Source of the DNA: Aquilonibacter sp963820185
GTDB taxonomy: Bacteria; Vulcanimicrobiota; Vulcanimicrobiia; Vulcanimicrobiales; Vulcanimicrobiaceae
DNA length: 64,000 bases
NCBI GenBank assembly: GCA_963820185.1
Contig: CAWFYV010000003.1
Location: 310,001 to 374,000 of the forward strand
Direction: 5' to 3'
Shown: one piece after another, positions 8,608-16,819 of the stretch
Layout of the letters: each line of letters starts with the position of its first letter
Numbering within the stretch: position 1 is the stretch's first letter
The notes under the pieces: generated by a model
The model's database searches: none
The model's input: only the letters and a program-made list of their open reading frames with translations
What the model was told of the DNA's origin: nothing
Made by a program: the position numbers and the translations under genes

Positions 8608-9531
8608 ATGCCGCTCCGCAGTATCGTAGCCTGCACTATCCTCGCGGCCGCGATGCTGGCGAGCACGCAACGCGCGATGGCTCAAGAGCTCGAGCCGCGC
8701 TCCTATTCCGCGTCGCCGGTCGGTACGAATTTTGGAGGCGTGACGTACTCAGTTTCGAGCGGCCAAGTCTCGCTCGATCCTTCACTCCCGCTCAGCGACG
8801 TGAACGCCACGGTCAACACCACGAGCGTAGGTCTCTCGCACAGCTTCGCGCTTGGCGAACGCACTGCGAGCTGGGCGGTCGTCGTCCCATATGTCGGCGC
8901 GCACGTCACCGGCGCCTTCTACGGGCAAGCGCAAGCGGGCTCGCGCTTCGGATTCTCGGACTTGCGCGCGCGCTTTGCGCTAAGTCTCCTCGGGCGAGCG
9001 CTCACGCCGAGGGAGTTCGCGCGTCGCAAACCCAGCACGACGCTCGGCGTGAGTTTAGCGGTGAGAGCTCCGACCGGCACTTACGATCCGACGCACTTCA
9101 TCAATGTTGGCACGAACAGCTGGGCGTTCCAGCCGGAGATCGGCATGGAGCAGCCGATGGGTAAGTGGTTCGCCGATACCTCCGCTGCCATATCGATTTT
9201 CTGCGCAAATACAAACTTCTATGGCGGCCACGTGCTGCAGCAAAGAGCGCTGACAAATCTCCAATTTCACGTCGGTTACAACTTTCGTCCCGGCCAGTGG
9301 CTCGCGGCCGATGCAAACTACTATGCCGGCGCTGCGACCAGCGTGAATGGCGCTCCTGCGATCAACCGATTGGCAAACTCGCGGTATGGGCTTTCGTTTT
9401 CGCAACCACTTGGAACGGGCTTCTCGACAAAGCTTTCTTGGTCACGTTGGCTAAGCGGAACCTACGGGCAACAATTTTCGACCGCCACGCTTACGCTCCA
9501 ATACCGCTGGTTCGATCATCCCAATAGCTGA
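8608..9531 (+). CDS. Outer-membrane channel-like protein (MetA-pathway/phenol-degradation porin type)
   Basis: The start at 8608 gives a clear signal peptide (MPLRSIVACTILAAAMLAST-QRAMAQ, cleavage after AMA). The mature 280 residues alternate polar and hydrophobic residues as in beta-barrels, with SHSFALG, VGYNFRPGQWLAADANYY and a C-terminal strand YRWFDHPNS. The arrangement resembles PF13557-type transporters (SphA/MetA family) found in diderms. If right, it sits in the outer membrane and passes hydrophobic solutes. No neighbour indicates a substrate. Its presence is one argument for a diderm host. Confidence 0.6.
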   Translation: MPLRSIVACTILAAAMLASTQRAMAQELEPRSYSASPVGTNFGGVTYSVSSGQVSLDPSLPLSDVNATVNTTSVGLSHSFALGERTASWAVVVPYVGAHVTGAFYGQAQAGSRFGFSDLRARFALSLLGRALTPREFARRKPSTTLGVSLAVRAPTGTYDPTHFINVGTNSWAFQPEIGMEQPMGKWFADTSAAISIFCANTNFYGGHVLQQRALTNLQFHVGYNFRPGQWLAADANYYAGAATSVNGAPAINRLANSRYGLSFSQPLGTGFSTKLSWSRWLSGTYGQQFSTATLTLQYRWFDHPNS

Positions 9532-9765
9532 GGCTCGCTTCCGTCGAGGACTCGGTCTGCACAGCTGAGAAGCGCGCTGTATATATGAGCGAATCCTTGC
9601 CGCAGCTAGCCTTGACGCCTCCGGAGCCCGTTTCGATCGTCTGAGAGGTGCAACGTGATCGAATTCCTGGCGATAGGAACGTCGATCGTGCGGCGCAAGG
9701 GCTACGATCACACCGCAAAGCCGCCGGCACCGACCATAACGCTAGGCTTAGACTAGGGGGCACGT

Positions 9766-10233
9766 ATGTATACTCGCATTGCGAGCGCCATCGTTTTGAC
9801 TGCGCTTCTTGGGTTCATGACCCAACCGGCGCGTGCTAACGGCCTGCAAGGTGTCGCGACGTTTCAATCGGGCGGCGCAACGTTGTTGGTCGAAACCTAT
9901 ACCGACACCAGCGGTACGGTTGGGTTGATCGACATCAGAACCAGTGGGCGGAACTTATCGTACGCCTTTGAAAAGGCCGATCTGCCGGCGCTCTACGCCT
10001 TGTGGAACAAGGCGCAGAACACCGCTAGTGACCCCGCGAAATTCGTTGCAGCGGGATCCGTCGCCGAACCCGACACGCGCGCTCGTGACGTGCTGCTCCT
10101 GGCGGCGGGGCCGACGGTCCGTTTCTCGATCGCCGATCCGGTCGACGGTATCCTCGTGTTCGATATGGCGCTGAGCGACCGCGCCGGTTTCGATGCGGCG
10201 ATTCATCAAGCGGGGAACGCCCTCACGCTCTAA
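9766..10233 (+). CDS. Secreted hypothetical protein, 155 aa
   Basis: A signal peptide (IASAIVLTALLGFMTQPARA, cleavage before NGLQG) precedes about 130 residues with alternating beta-like segments (ATFQSGGATLLVETYTD and VRFSIADPVDGILVFDMAL). No family recognised. A purine-rich GGGGG lies 5-9 nt before the ATG. The 234 bp between this gene and the porin-like gene hold no other convincing gene. Confidence 0.6.
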   Translation: MYTRIASAIVLTALLGFMTQPARANGLQGVATFQSGGATLLVETYTDTSGTVGLIDIRTSGRNLSYAFEKADLPALYALWNKAQNTASDPAKFVAAGSVAEPDTRARDVLLLAAGPTVRFSIADPVDGILVFDMALSDRAGFDAAIHQAGNALTL

Positions 10234-10239
10234 TCAAGG

Positions 10240-10934
10240 CTAAATCGGCTTGTTACGAATCAAGAACTCACGAATAGCTGTTTTTTCGGTCCCGTTCGCG
10301 GTCTTAACCTCAGCCTGAATGTAGATACGTGTGTTGTCGGGCACGCTCGAATTGTTGAAGGTCGCGTGCATGTACGATCCACCGGGGGCCGGACGGAGGT
10401 AGATGTTGGCTAATTCGTGGCCACCACTCATGCTCGATGACGTGCTCCAGCGCGCCACGCACGATCCTTCCAGCCCCTTGCCGTCGCATCCGAATCCGAG
10501 TTGGATCGCAGAGCCGGTATTACGTGCTTCTTCGAAGGTAACCGTGGGCGGACGCTTCTCGGTTCCGGCGCCGTGCGGAAGCTGGCGATTGCACTATACA
10601 CTTCACCATCGTAGTTGCGGATGAACGCGCGATAGTAGTACGTCGTTCCGGGAAGCAGCCCATTGAGATCGGCATGCCACTGCGATCCACCCTCCCGCGG
10701 CGCCACCGTGGTTTCGGCAACGCGCTTGGCACCAGACAAATTACTGTTGGTCGAGAACTCGAACCACACGCGCGCGTTTTGATCGTGATTGTTGTAGCTC
10801 ATGCTTAGTCCGGCCGTCGTCGAACTAATATTCCAATCCCAAACCCGGTTGATAACCGGCGGCGACGCGGCAAATGCCGCGCCTACAGACGATGCGACAA
10901 ACAAGCCGCACAACAAAAATGCAAGACGTTTCAT
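10240..10934 (-). CDS. Secreted fibronectin-III-like protein, one frameshift
   Basis: An export signal (MKRLAFLLCGLFVASSVGAAFA) is followed by a beta-sandwich segment of fibronectin type III character: WNISSTTAGLSMSYNN, VWFEFSTNSNLSGAKR and LLPGTTYYYRAFIRNYDG, the classic L-x-PGTTYYYRA motif. A missing base near 10555 shifts the frame. The continuation (PPTVTFEEARNTGSAI, then HELANIYLRPAPGG) ends at 10240 with IREFLIRNKPI. It is likely an extracytoplasmic binding or structural protein. Convergent with the preceding secreted gene (7 bp apart). Confidence 0.6.
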
Positions 10935-10975
10935 GGGGCTACTCTTCGCGAAGCATCTTCGTTCCGCCCGCGGTA

Positions 10976-11332
10976 TTAATCCGCTGGCGGCTCCCAAATC
11001 TCGACCGCGTTGCCTTCTGGGTCATGCACCCGCGCAAAGCGGCCGGTTTCCGGCGTGTCCCAGCTTGGATCGGTCTGCACTTCAACGCCCGCGCGCCGCA
11101 AATCGGCAAGCAGCGTACCCAGATCGTCCACACGCAAATTGATCATGAACTGCTTGTCGGCGGCGAAATAATCTGTGTCGGCGGGAAACGGCATGAACAC
11201 CGTGGGCCCTGCCTGCTGCTGCCAGACAGCCTCGTCGGGGGCGGTAAGGCCGAAATACGTGCGGTACCACGCTCCCAGCGCCTCCGGATCGCGCGCTCTG
11301 AAGAAAAAACCGCCAATGCCGGTTACTGCCAC
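10976..11332 (-). CDS. VOC-family (glyoxalase/bleomycin-resistance fold) protein
   Basis: Starting at GTG 11332, the 118-residue protein has the vicinal-oxygen-chelate fold pattern: VTGIGGFFFRARDPEALGAWYRTYFGL, then LRVDDLGTLLADLRRAGVEV, then RFARVHDPEGNAVEIWEP. The last motif carries the metal-site Glu. These enzymes act on small electrophiles or antibiotics; the substrate is unknown. The start overlaps the end of the RibD-like gene by 10 bp, so translation is probably coupled. The frame stays open upstream to 11605, but only as the shadow of that gene. Confidence 0.8.
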   Translation of the reverse strand: MAVTGIGGFFFRARDPEALGAWYRTYFGLTAPDEAVWQQQAGPTVFMPFPADTDYFAADKQFMINLRVDDLGTLLADLRRAGVEVQTDPSWDTPETGRFARVHDPEGNAVEIWEPPAD

Positions 11333-11894
11333 GGCTTGTCGCCTCCCGGGATGACACGATAGTGCACTTGGATTACTCCGGTGTCGAAACGACGCGTTTC
11401 TATGAGTTCGAGATTCCGTCGTACGGCGGCACGGAATGCCGGCTTTCCACCGCCGACGATCACCGGGTTGAGAAACAGGTGACATTCGTCGACGAGATCG
11501 GCCTCGATCGCTAGCCCCGCAAGCTCGGCGCCGCCAATAATGATGTCGCGGTCCGATTCCCGCTTGAGCTTCGCAATAGCCTGGGATCGAAGTCTCGCTC
11601 GACACGCGTGTTGCGTGTCGTCGCGCCGCTCAGCGTTCGCGAAAAGACGATCTTCTCGGCCTTCTGCCAGACCCGTGCGAAGTCGCGGTATTCGGGTGGA
11701 TAGCCCTCGATCGGCGCATCCCAGTAGGCCATCGTCTCATAGAGCCGCCGTCCATAGAGATGGGTTCCGATCGGCCGCAACAACTCCGCGATAAACGCGT
11801 ATACTTGATCGGGATTGACCCAATCGAAGGCACCGGTTTCGTCCTCGATGTAACCGTCGAGCGACGTATTGGTCATGTAGATCAGCTTCGACAT
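11323..11894 (-). CDS. Dihydrofolate reductase-like (RibD C-terminal domain) protein, one frameshift
   Basis: The first half reads MSKLIYMTNTSLDGYIEDETGAFDWVNPD and LYGRRLYETMAYWD, the typical RibD_C/YwjB-like start. After a missing C in a C-run near 11580 the frame continues with DRDIIIGGAELAGLAIEADLVDECHLFLNPVIVGGG and ends KPWQ-stop at 11323. The GGAEL and NPVIVGGG motifs form the NADPH site. Members reduce pterin- or flavin-like substrates and often pair with VOC proteins, as here. Start at ATG 11894, four residues inside an earlier ATG (11906). Confidence 0.8.
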
Positions 11895-11921
11895 ACGAAA
11901 TCTCAAGTAGCACGATGCTAA

Positions 11922-12335
11922 CTAACGCCAGCGATCACCCGGATCGATGACGTAGTGTTTCCAAACGTAACCCCACGGAAGCACGATTGGAACAAACACG
12001 GGACCAAAGAAGATTGAGAACGCCTGCCCGGCGGTATCGGGGTCGAGATGATGCGTAAGGTACAACGGCAACCAAGCCGCGAGAATCCAGATTACTTTCC
12101 ATACCAACTCGAAGATCAGCAACGGCATCATCCTTACGGGATACCGCACGCCGAGCAGGCAGAGCAGCGTCAGGGCCCCAAGGAAACTCATGCCGACACC
12201 GTGCCAAAAATCCCAGGCGTGCGCGTGATGGATGATGGCCGGCCAGATCTGCGCGCCTTCGGCTACGCCAATAAGCAAGTACATCGCTCTGAGCAGGTAG
12301 AGCCGGTAGAGTGGAAGCTCGGAAACGCGTTGCAC
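11922..12335 (-). CDS. Four-helix membrane protein, unknown function
   Basis: Roughly 137 residues with four hydrophobic segments: YLLRAMYLLIGVAEGAQIW, GVGMSFLGALTLLCLLGV, MMPLLIFELVWKVIWILAAW and AFSIFFGPVFVPIVLPWGYV. GTG 12335 was taken as start because no ATG fits before YLLRAMYLL; the frame remains open to just past the MDR stop. It follows the MDR oxidoreductase by about 50 bp on the same strand, suggesting one operon controlled by the TetR at 13419. I do not recognise the family. Confidence 0.5.
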   Translation of the reverse strand: MQRVSELPLYRLYLLRAMYLLIGVAEGAQIWPAIIHHAHAWDFWHGVGMSFLGALTLLCLLGVRYPVRMMPLLIFELVWKVIWILAAWLPLYLTHHLDPDTAGQAFSIFFGPVFVPIVLPWGYVWKHYVIDPGDRWR

Positions 12336-12387
12336 CCAACTTGGCTTTGCTCCGGCGGCCGGCTTGAACCTTTTTATCCGAATTGCG

Positions 12388-13353
12388 CTAAGGAACGATG
12401 ACGATTCGGCGCGTGCTCTCGGCCGGCGCAATCCACGCTTCGGCAATGGATGAGAGCGGATACGTTTGCGTCGGGACATCGATTTTTCGGTCGGCGATAA
12501 GCTGCATGTAAACCGGGACTTGCGCCATGACATCTGCGATCGAGGCCGAGCCGGCGCCGCTGCCGGAAATAGTAATGCGGCGGCTTCGCAAGAGCGCTGC
12601 TGGCACAAGCGCATCGGGACCGGCCATCGCACCGATTTGCACGTACGCGATGTTTGCTGTGTCTTCTTCAAACCCACGCCGTGCCAAAGCGGCGAAAGCG
12701 GTTTCAGCTGCAGCCCCAAAGAGAAAGTCGAGGACGATGCTGGGCGCCGCGCCATCGAGTGCATGCACGAGCGCCTCTGCGTCGGCGTCGCGGTCTCCCG
12801 TGAGTGCGACGGTCTTTGCGCCCAGCTCCGCCGCTCGCGCGAGCGCGACCGGATTTCGCCCAACGCCCACAACCGCGGACGCGCCGAGCAAACGCGCGTG
12901 TTGGACGGCAAGCGATCCCGCCATGCCGGTTACGCCGAGAATAAGGACGGTGCCGATCGCACCAAGCTCTGCTGCGCGCGCATGCAATGGCATCCATGAT
13001 GAAAGCCCGGGATTTATCCCGGCGGCAATCTTGACGGGATCCGCTTCAGATGGCAGCGCGAAGCGCACCTTTTTCGGCGCGGCCATTCGCTGCGCAAACG
13101 TCCCGTATGGCGGCTGAATAAAACCCGTGAAGATCAGCTCGCCGTCTGCGGTGCGCGCGACAGCGTCAACGCCTGGAATGAGTGGCCGAGACTCTGCACT
13201 GCCATAGTGACGTCCCGCCGCGAGCGACCGCACGATGGGATGCAGGCCGGCGGCGACGAGGTCGACGAGCTCAAAGCCTTCCACGGCTTCCGGGTCGGCG
13301 AACTCGCGGTATTCAGGAGTCGCGTCCGGCGCTTTCAAGATAGCAGCCTTCAC
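12388..13353 (-). CDS. Quinone-oxidoreductase-like MDR (zinc-independent) dehydrogenase
   Basis: A 321-residue medium-chain dehydrogenase. The N-terminal GroES-like domain carries PLIPGVDAVARTADGE; the Rossmann domain has ILGVTGMAGSLAVQHARLLGA with its nucleotide-binding glycines. No structural or catalytic zinc cysteines are seen, so it is quinone-reductase-like. It starts with GTG at 13353 preceded by AAGGAG at a 6-nt spacing. The gene diverges from a TetR regulator, and a palindrome overlaps its ribosome-binding site, so it is probably that regulator's target. Likely detoxification of quinones or enones (inference). Confidence 0.85.
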   Translation of the reverse strand: MKAAILKAPDATPEYREFADPEAVEGFELVDLVAAGLHPIVRSLAAGRHYGSAESRPLIPGVDAVARTADGELIFTGFIQPPYGTFAQRMAAPKKVRFALPSEADPVKIAAGINPGLSSWMPLHARAAELGAIGTVLILGVTGMAGSLAVQHARLLGASAVVGVGRNPVALARAAELGAKTVALTGDRDADAEALVHALDGAAPSIVLDFLFGAAAETAFAALARRGFEEDTANIAYVQIGAMAGPDALVPAALLRSRRITISGSGAGSASIADVMAQVPVYMQLIADRKIDVPTQTYPLSSIAEAWIAPAESTRRIVIVP

Positions 13354-13359
13354 GAGGAT

Positions 13360-13417
13360 CTCCTTAACTAAGTTAAGTGAATAGCCTCAGTATTCCTTAT
13401 CTTTGTTAAACTGTCAA
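13360..13417. promoter_or_regulatory. Promoter of the MDR gene with downstream TetR-type operator
   Basis: On the reverse strand, TTGACA (13417-13412) and AATACT (13394-13389) are separated by 17 bp. Just downstream of the predicted start lies a perfect palindrome, CTTAAC-TAA-GTTAAG (13363-13377), whose last bases form part of the AAGGAG ribosome-binding site (13365-13360). The position suggests a roadblock-type repressor site, presumably for the divergent TetR protein. The same region must also drive tetR rightwards; no good second promoter was identified. Confidence 0.55.
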
Positions 13418-13418
13418 T

Positions 13419-14079
13419 ATGCGGACGGCCCTCTCGAAAGCGTCGATCGTGCAGGCGGCGCTGGATGTCCTCGACGAGCACGGCATGGACGGGGTGACGG
13501 TGCGCGCCGTCGCCCGTCGGCTTGGCGTGCAGGCTCCGGCCTTGTACTGGCACGTGAAAAACAAACAAGAACTGCTCGACGAGATGGGCACGGAGATTTG
13601 GAGGCGCGCCAGCCAAGAAATCCTCGCGCTCGGTTCCGACATTCCGTGGCGCAAGGGTCTGATCGCCTACGCAACGATCTGTGCGACGCGCGCTGCTTTC
13701 ACATCGGGACGGCGCGAAGGCGTTCAGCGGCACCTATCTGACGGATGTCGGCGTACTTCAACGACAAGAATCGATGTTTGCGCAAATGAGCGACGCCGGA
13801 TTCACGCTTAAAGATACCGTGCGAGCGTATACGTTACTCTATAGTTTCACGGTTGGTTTTTGCATCGAGGAGCAAGCCGCGGCGTCAGCCGAATCGGACG
13901 ACGATCGGTATTCTCTGGCTCGACGAGCGAAGCGGCTAGACGCGGATCGCTATCCACGCGCGGTTGAATCGGGCCCCTATATCTTCGGCGACCCCGATGC
14001 GCGATTTACGGATCTTGTGGAAGTGATCGTGGGATCGATCGAGCGAATACAGACCGAGGGGAACCAGGGGCTGAAATGA
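13419..14079 (+). CDS. TetR-family regulator (tetracycline-repressor-like C-terminal domain), frameshifted
   Basis: Residues 1-60 give a standard TetR helix-turn-helix (SIVQAALDVLDEHGMDGVTVRAVARRLGV and APALYWHVKNKQELLDEM). The APALYWHV recognition helix is typical of TetR class repressors. Around 13680-13690 the frame shifts and the C-terminal domain continues as RRALLSHRDGAKAFSGT and LLYSFTVGFCIEEQAA, matching TetR_C_1. It ends at TGA 14077-14079, overlapping the next start. Likely represses the divergent MDR gene and itself through the palindrome at 13363-13377. Confidence 0.8.
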
Positions 14080-14243
14080 GCAGACCGATGATTAGCGTGC
14101 TTTACGTGGTAGCGATGGCAGCCGTCATAGTCGCTGTAGATCTCATGTTCTTCAGAAGTCGCTTCTGGGAACGGTTGATAGTGAATATTGGAATCGTCTT
14201 GGTGTGCGCAGCATTTTATTTGAGATTCGTGGGGCGCCCATGA
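14076..14243 (+). CDS. Small two-helix membrane protein, 55 aa
   Basis: ATG 14076 overlaps the TGA of tetR (ATGA), a coupling arrangement. The product has two hydrophobic helices, MISVLYVVAMAAVIVAVDLMF and LIVNIGIVLVCAAFYLRFV, linked by the basic FRSRFWER. Small proteins of this pattern are widespread hypothetical membrane proteins. Its place in the tetR transcript suggests a role linked to the regulated stress (inference). Confidence 0.6.
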   Translation: MSRPMISVLYVVAMAAVIVAVDLMFFRSRFWERLIVNIGIVLVCAAFYLRFVGRP

Positions 14244-14313
14244 CGTGGACCTTCTCATCGTTGTCTCACGAACCCGTCAACGCGGCGTCAACCTCGAGTC
14301 CTAGGCTTGGGTC

Positions 14314-14784
14314 ATGAACACTTCAGCATTTCGCTCCTCCCTCGCCGGATTCGCACTGTTCGGCATATTGACGACCTCGCTCGCGGCGCCGGCTCTGGCC
14401 GACGGTGCGGCCTCGACGCGCAACATTATCGGTGCGGCAGCCGCAATCATCGGGATCGCCACCGCGGTGAATGTGTCGAACAAAAATCGGGTGGCGAACA
14501 CGGTTGAAGGCTATCTGCCCGACGGAAGCGTGGTCTTCGAAGACGGCCACGTCGTCGATCGGAACGGAAACTCGTGGTATCCGGGCAATCAGGGCGAACA
14601 AATCGCCTGTAACGGCCAATCGTGCGACATCACGTCGATCGGCGCCGGGTACTCACTCCATACAACAGCCCGCAATACGGCGTCCAATTCTATGGTAACA
14701 GCCGCAACGTGCAGAACGACCGGAACAACCGGAACGACCGGAACAACCAAAACTACAGCGACACGCGGCGTCCGCCACGCGTGA
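14314..14784 (+). CDS. Secreted protein with Asn/Arg-rich repeat tail, frameshifted
   Basis: A signal peptide (SLAGFALFGILTTSLAAPALA) precedes a glycine/alanine helix (TRNIIGAAAAIIGIATAVNV) and a beta-like region EGYLPDGSVVFEDGHVVDRNGNSWYPG. Near 14650 the better protein appears in another frame (TPYNSPQYGVQFYGNS, then NDRNNRNDRNNQNYS), encoded by a short DNA tandem repeat at about 14709-14748. The exact C-terminus is unsure: the original frame stops at 14784 just before a terminator hairpin, while the alternative frame would read through it. Function unknown; likely periplasmic or surface. Confidence 0.55.
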   Translation: MNTSAFRSSLAGFALFGILTTSLAAPALADGAASTRNIIGAAAAIIGIATAVNVSNKNRVANTVEGYLPDGSVVFEDGHVVDRNGNSWYPGNQGEQIACNGQSCDITSIGAGYSLHTTARNTASNSMVTAATCRTTGTTGTTGTTKTTATRGVRHA

Positions 14785-14790
14785 AAACAA

Positions 14791-14820
14791 AAGAGCCCGA
14801 CGAGATTTCGCCGGGCTCTT
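14791..14820 (-). terminator. Terminator hairpin, copy 1 of a recurring family
   Basis: Read on the reverse strand: AAGAGCCCGGCGA, a 4-nt loop, TCGTCGGGCTCTT, followed by a T-rich tail (TTTTGTTTTC). The 12-13 bp stem has one G-T wobble. It ends the LemA-TPM-exonuclease operon and, lying between convergent genes, may also serve the rightward secreted gene. Nearly identical hairpins lie at 20986-21013 and 23251-23277. Confidence 0.75.
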
Positions 14821-14844
14821 GTTTATCTCGTGCGCACGCCTCGA

Positions 14845-15672
14845 CTACGGCCGCCCCAAGACAGACTTCATCTTCCGCCAAAGTTCCGGAGCGCCAAGTT
14901 GCTCGCAAACACCGGCAAATGCAGCGGTCGGCCCGCGCCACTCCAGATCATCGACATTCTCGAAAAGCTTCGCGTCTGTTCGAAGCGTTGCGAGTTTCTT
15001 GAATAAGAGGGCGCGATCGCGATTCCCACCGAGCACGTTTTTCGGGAAGAGCTCGATCTTTCCGTAACGCGCCAACAGCGCTGCCGCGCCCTTCGCACCA
15101 ATGCCCTTGATGCCGGGATAGCCGTCCGCAGCATCACCTACAAGAGCAAGGTAGTCGGCGATGAGCTCCGGATCGACGCCAAACTTCGCTCGTACGCCGC
15201 TCGCGTCTCGAACGACGTTGGTTCTTCTGTCCACCTGCACAACGCGATTCCCGCGCACGCATTGAGCGAGATCTTTGTCTGGCGTCCAGATGCAAATCTG
15301 TTCGACACGAGCATCCTTCGATGCGATTTCGGCAGCCGAAGCAAGCGCATCGTCCGCCTCGAGTTCGATCATTGGCCACACCGCTACGCCCATTGCGCGC
15401 AGCGAATCCTCGAGAGGCGTGAACTGTGCAAAGAGCGCACGATCGATGCCGTCTCCCGTTTTATAATCGCTCCAAAGCTCGTTCCGAAATGATTCGATGA
15501 CATGGTCGGTCGCGACTCCAACATGCGTCGCTCCATCTTCGATCATGCGCAGTACGGTATTGAGCACTCCGATAACGGCGCCGAACCGGCGCCCTTCACT
15601 ACCGCCGCGGCGCTGCAGTCCGTAAAAGTGCCGAAAGAGCTCGTACGTTCCGTCAATAAGATGAATGACCAC
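14845..15672 (-). CDS. 5'-3' exonuclease (PolA exonuclease-domain/FEN-like)
   Basis: A 275-residue stand-alone flap/5' nuclease domain. Metal-site and helical-arch motifs are visible: HLIDGTYELFRHFYGLQ at the N-terminus, ATDHVIESFRNELWSDYKTG, ELEADDALASAA, TPDKDLAQCVRG, and the helix-hairpin-helix LVGDAADGYPGIKGIGAKGAAALLARYG. Start is GTG 15672, two bases after the TAG of the upstream TPM gene. It should remove RNA primers or flaps in DNA replication and repair. Its place at the end of a LemA/TPM membrane-protein operon is unusual. Confidence 0.85.
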   Translation of the reverse strand: MVIHLIDGTYELFRHFYGLQRRGGSEGRRFGAVIGVLNTVLRMIEDGATHVGVATDHVIESFRNELWSDYKTGDGIDRALFAQFTPLEDSLRAMGVAVWPMIELEADDALASAAEIASKDARVEQICIWTPDKDLAQCVRGNRVVQVDRRTNVVRDASGVRAKFGVDPELIADYLALVGDAADGYPGIKGIGAKGAAALLARYGKIELFPKNVLGGNRDRALLFKKLATLRTDAKLFENVDDLEWRGPTAAFAGVCEQLGAPELWRKMKSVLGRP

Positions 15673-15674
15673 CG

Positions 15675-16439
15675 CTACCAGCCACCCGACGCGCCTCCGC
15701 CACCAAAGCCACCACCGCCCCCGGAAAATCCCCCGCCGAAACCGCCGCTGCCGCCGGCCCAGCCGCCGCCAGCCCAGCCACCGCGCGCACCGCTCGCAGC
15801 ACCTGACACGAGGAAAAAATCCATCCAATCACCGTGCTTTTTCCCGCGCCGAACGGTGGTAACAACAAGCGTGAGGATGACGAAAAGAAGCACGACGAGC
15901 ATGACTATGCCAACGATGTACTGGCCGACCGCACCGTCATGCTTGACCGATGGCGCCGCTGTCGGCGCCGGCGCGGTCTCGTTTGCAGCGTCCGGGTCGA
16001 TCGCTATCAGCATCTGGTCGACGCCGCTTTGGACCGCGCTGTCGACGTTGCCCTGGCGCATCATTGGTGCGATGTACTCAGAAATTATCTGTGCCGATCG
16101 CGCATCGGTGAGCTTTGGCTCAAGACCATAGCCGACCTCGATACGTATCTTGCGATCCGCCATGAAGAGAAACAGGATCGCGCCGTTGTCTTTACCTTTG
16201 TACCCGACCTTCCAGCGTTCTGCCGCTTCGGACGTCCACTCTTCGAGGGGCGTGCCACCGGTCGTGTTTCCAATCCAGACGATTACTTGATTCCCGGTCT
16301 TGGTGTCGAAACGATGGAGTTCGTCTTCGAGCGCATCTCGCTTTTGTGGCGCAAGAACGCCCACGTTGTCGGTAACATAATGGGTCGGCGCCGGAGGAAT
16401 CGAGATCGCCGCGAGCACGATGGCGAGTGCAGCGATCAT
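15675..16439 (-). CDS. TPM-domain membrane protein with Gly-rich tail
   Basis: The 254-residue protein has a signal segment (MIAALAIVLAAISIPPAP). A TPM (YgcG-like) domain follows: YVTDNVGVLAPQKRDALEDEL, NQVIVWIGNTTGGTPLEEW, AERWKVGYKGKDNGAILFLF and RIEVGYGLEPKLTD. Next come one transmembrane helix (YIVGIVMLVVLLFVILTLVV) and a GGFGGG-type tail that probably faces the cytoplasm. TPM proteins commonly pair with LemA and are linked to membrane stress or photosystem repair in other lineages. The ATG overlaps the stop of the next upstream gene (16436-16439). Confidence 0.85.
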   Translation of the reverse strand: MIAALAIVLAAISIPPAPTHYVTDNVGVLAPQKRDALEDELHRFDTKTGNQVIVWIGNTTGGTPLEEWTSEAAERWKVGYKGKDNGAILFLFMADRKIRIEVGYGLEPKLTDARSAQIISEYIAPMMRQGNVDSAVQSGVDQMLIAIDPDAANETAPAPTAAPSVKHDGAVGQYIVGIVMLVVLLFVILTLVVTTVRRGKKHGDWMDFFLVSGAASGARGGWAGGGWAGGSGGFGGGFSGGGGGFGGGGASGGW

Positions 16440-16819
16440 CGCGTTTCGTCCGCCGCGAAGTGCGAGTGCAGCGCCTCCCCAAGACGGTTGATGCCCGTCA
16501 CGATTGCATTCGTGAGCGTGTCGGTCTTAAACGCGGTGGACATTTCCGTGATGAGATCATCCCAAAACTCTTGCCCGACGCGTTCGTGAAGCGCGCGATC
16601 ACCAAGTACCGCAAACGTGCGGCTTCGGGGTGCAACCAGAATCAGCGCGGCATTTGCCGCTGGGTGCGTATGCATACCGCGGGTGAGAAACTCCGATTTT
16701 GCGCGTTCGAGTGCATCGACGGAGTCTTCCGGAACAACGCGAACCGCAATGCGCGATGAGGTTCCAGCCTCCGCTGCACGCAGTGCGCTGCTAATGCGCT
16801 TGCGATCTTCGTGCGTCAC
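16436..16819 (-). CDS. Soluble TPM-domain protein, 127 aa
   Basis: A compact TPM domain without signal peptide: RISSALRAAEAGTSSRIAVRV, NAALILVAPRSRTFAVLGDRALHERVGQEFW and LTNAIVTGINRLGEAL. The family places two TPM proteins after LemA in many bacteria (one membrane-anchored, one soluble), as here. Four-base ATGA overlaps at both ends indicate coupled translation with LemA and the larger TPM protein. Confidence 0.85.
   Translation of the reverse strand: MTHEDRKRISSALRAAEAGTSSRIAVRVVPEDSVDALERAKSEFLTRGMHTHPAANAALILVAPRSRTFAVLGDRALHERVGQEFWDDLITEMSTAFKTDTLTNAIVTGINRLGEALHSHFAADETR

Noticed and set aside
9532..9765. A small gene in the gap after the porin-like gene
   Set aside because: Open frames there are short, lack start context and look like antisense of the flanking gene.
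12466..12999. Long open frames on the plus strand opposite the MDR dehydrogenase
   Set aside because: They are antisense shadows in GC-rich codons, of no recognisable protein character.
14709..14748. CRISPR-like short repeats (CGGAACAACC units)
   Set aside because: Units are contiguous without spacers and form a coding repeat of Asn/Arg residues.
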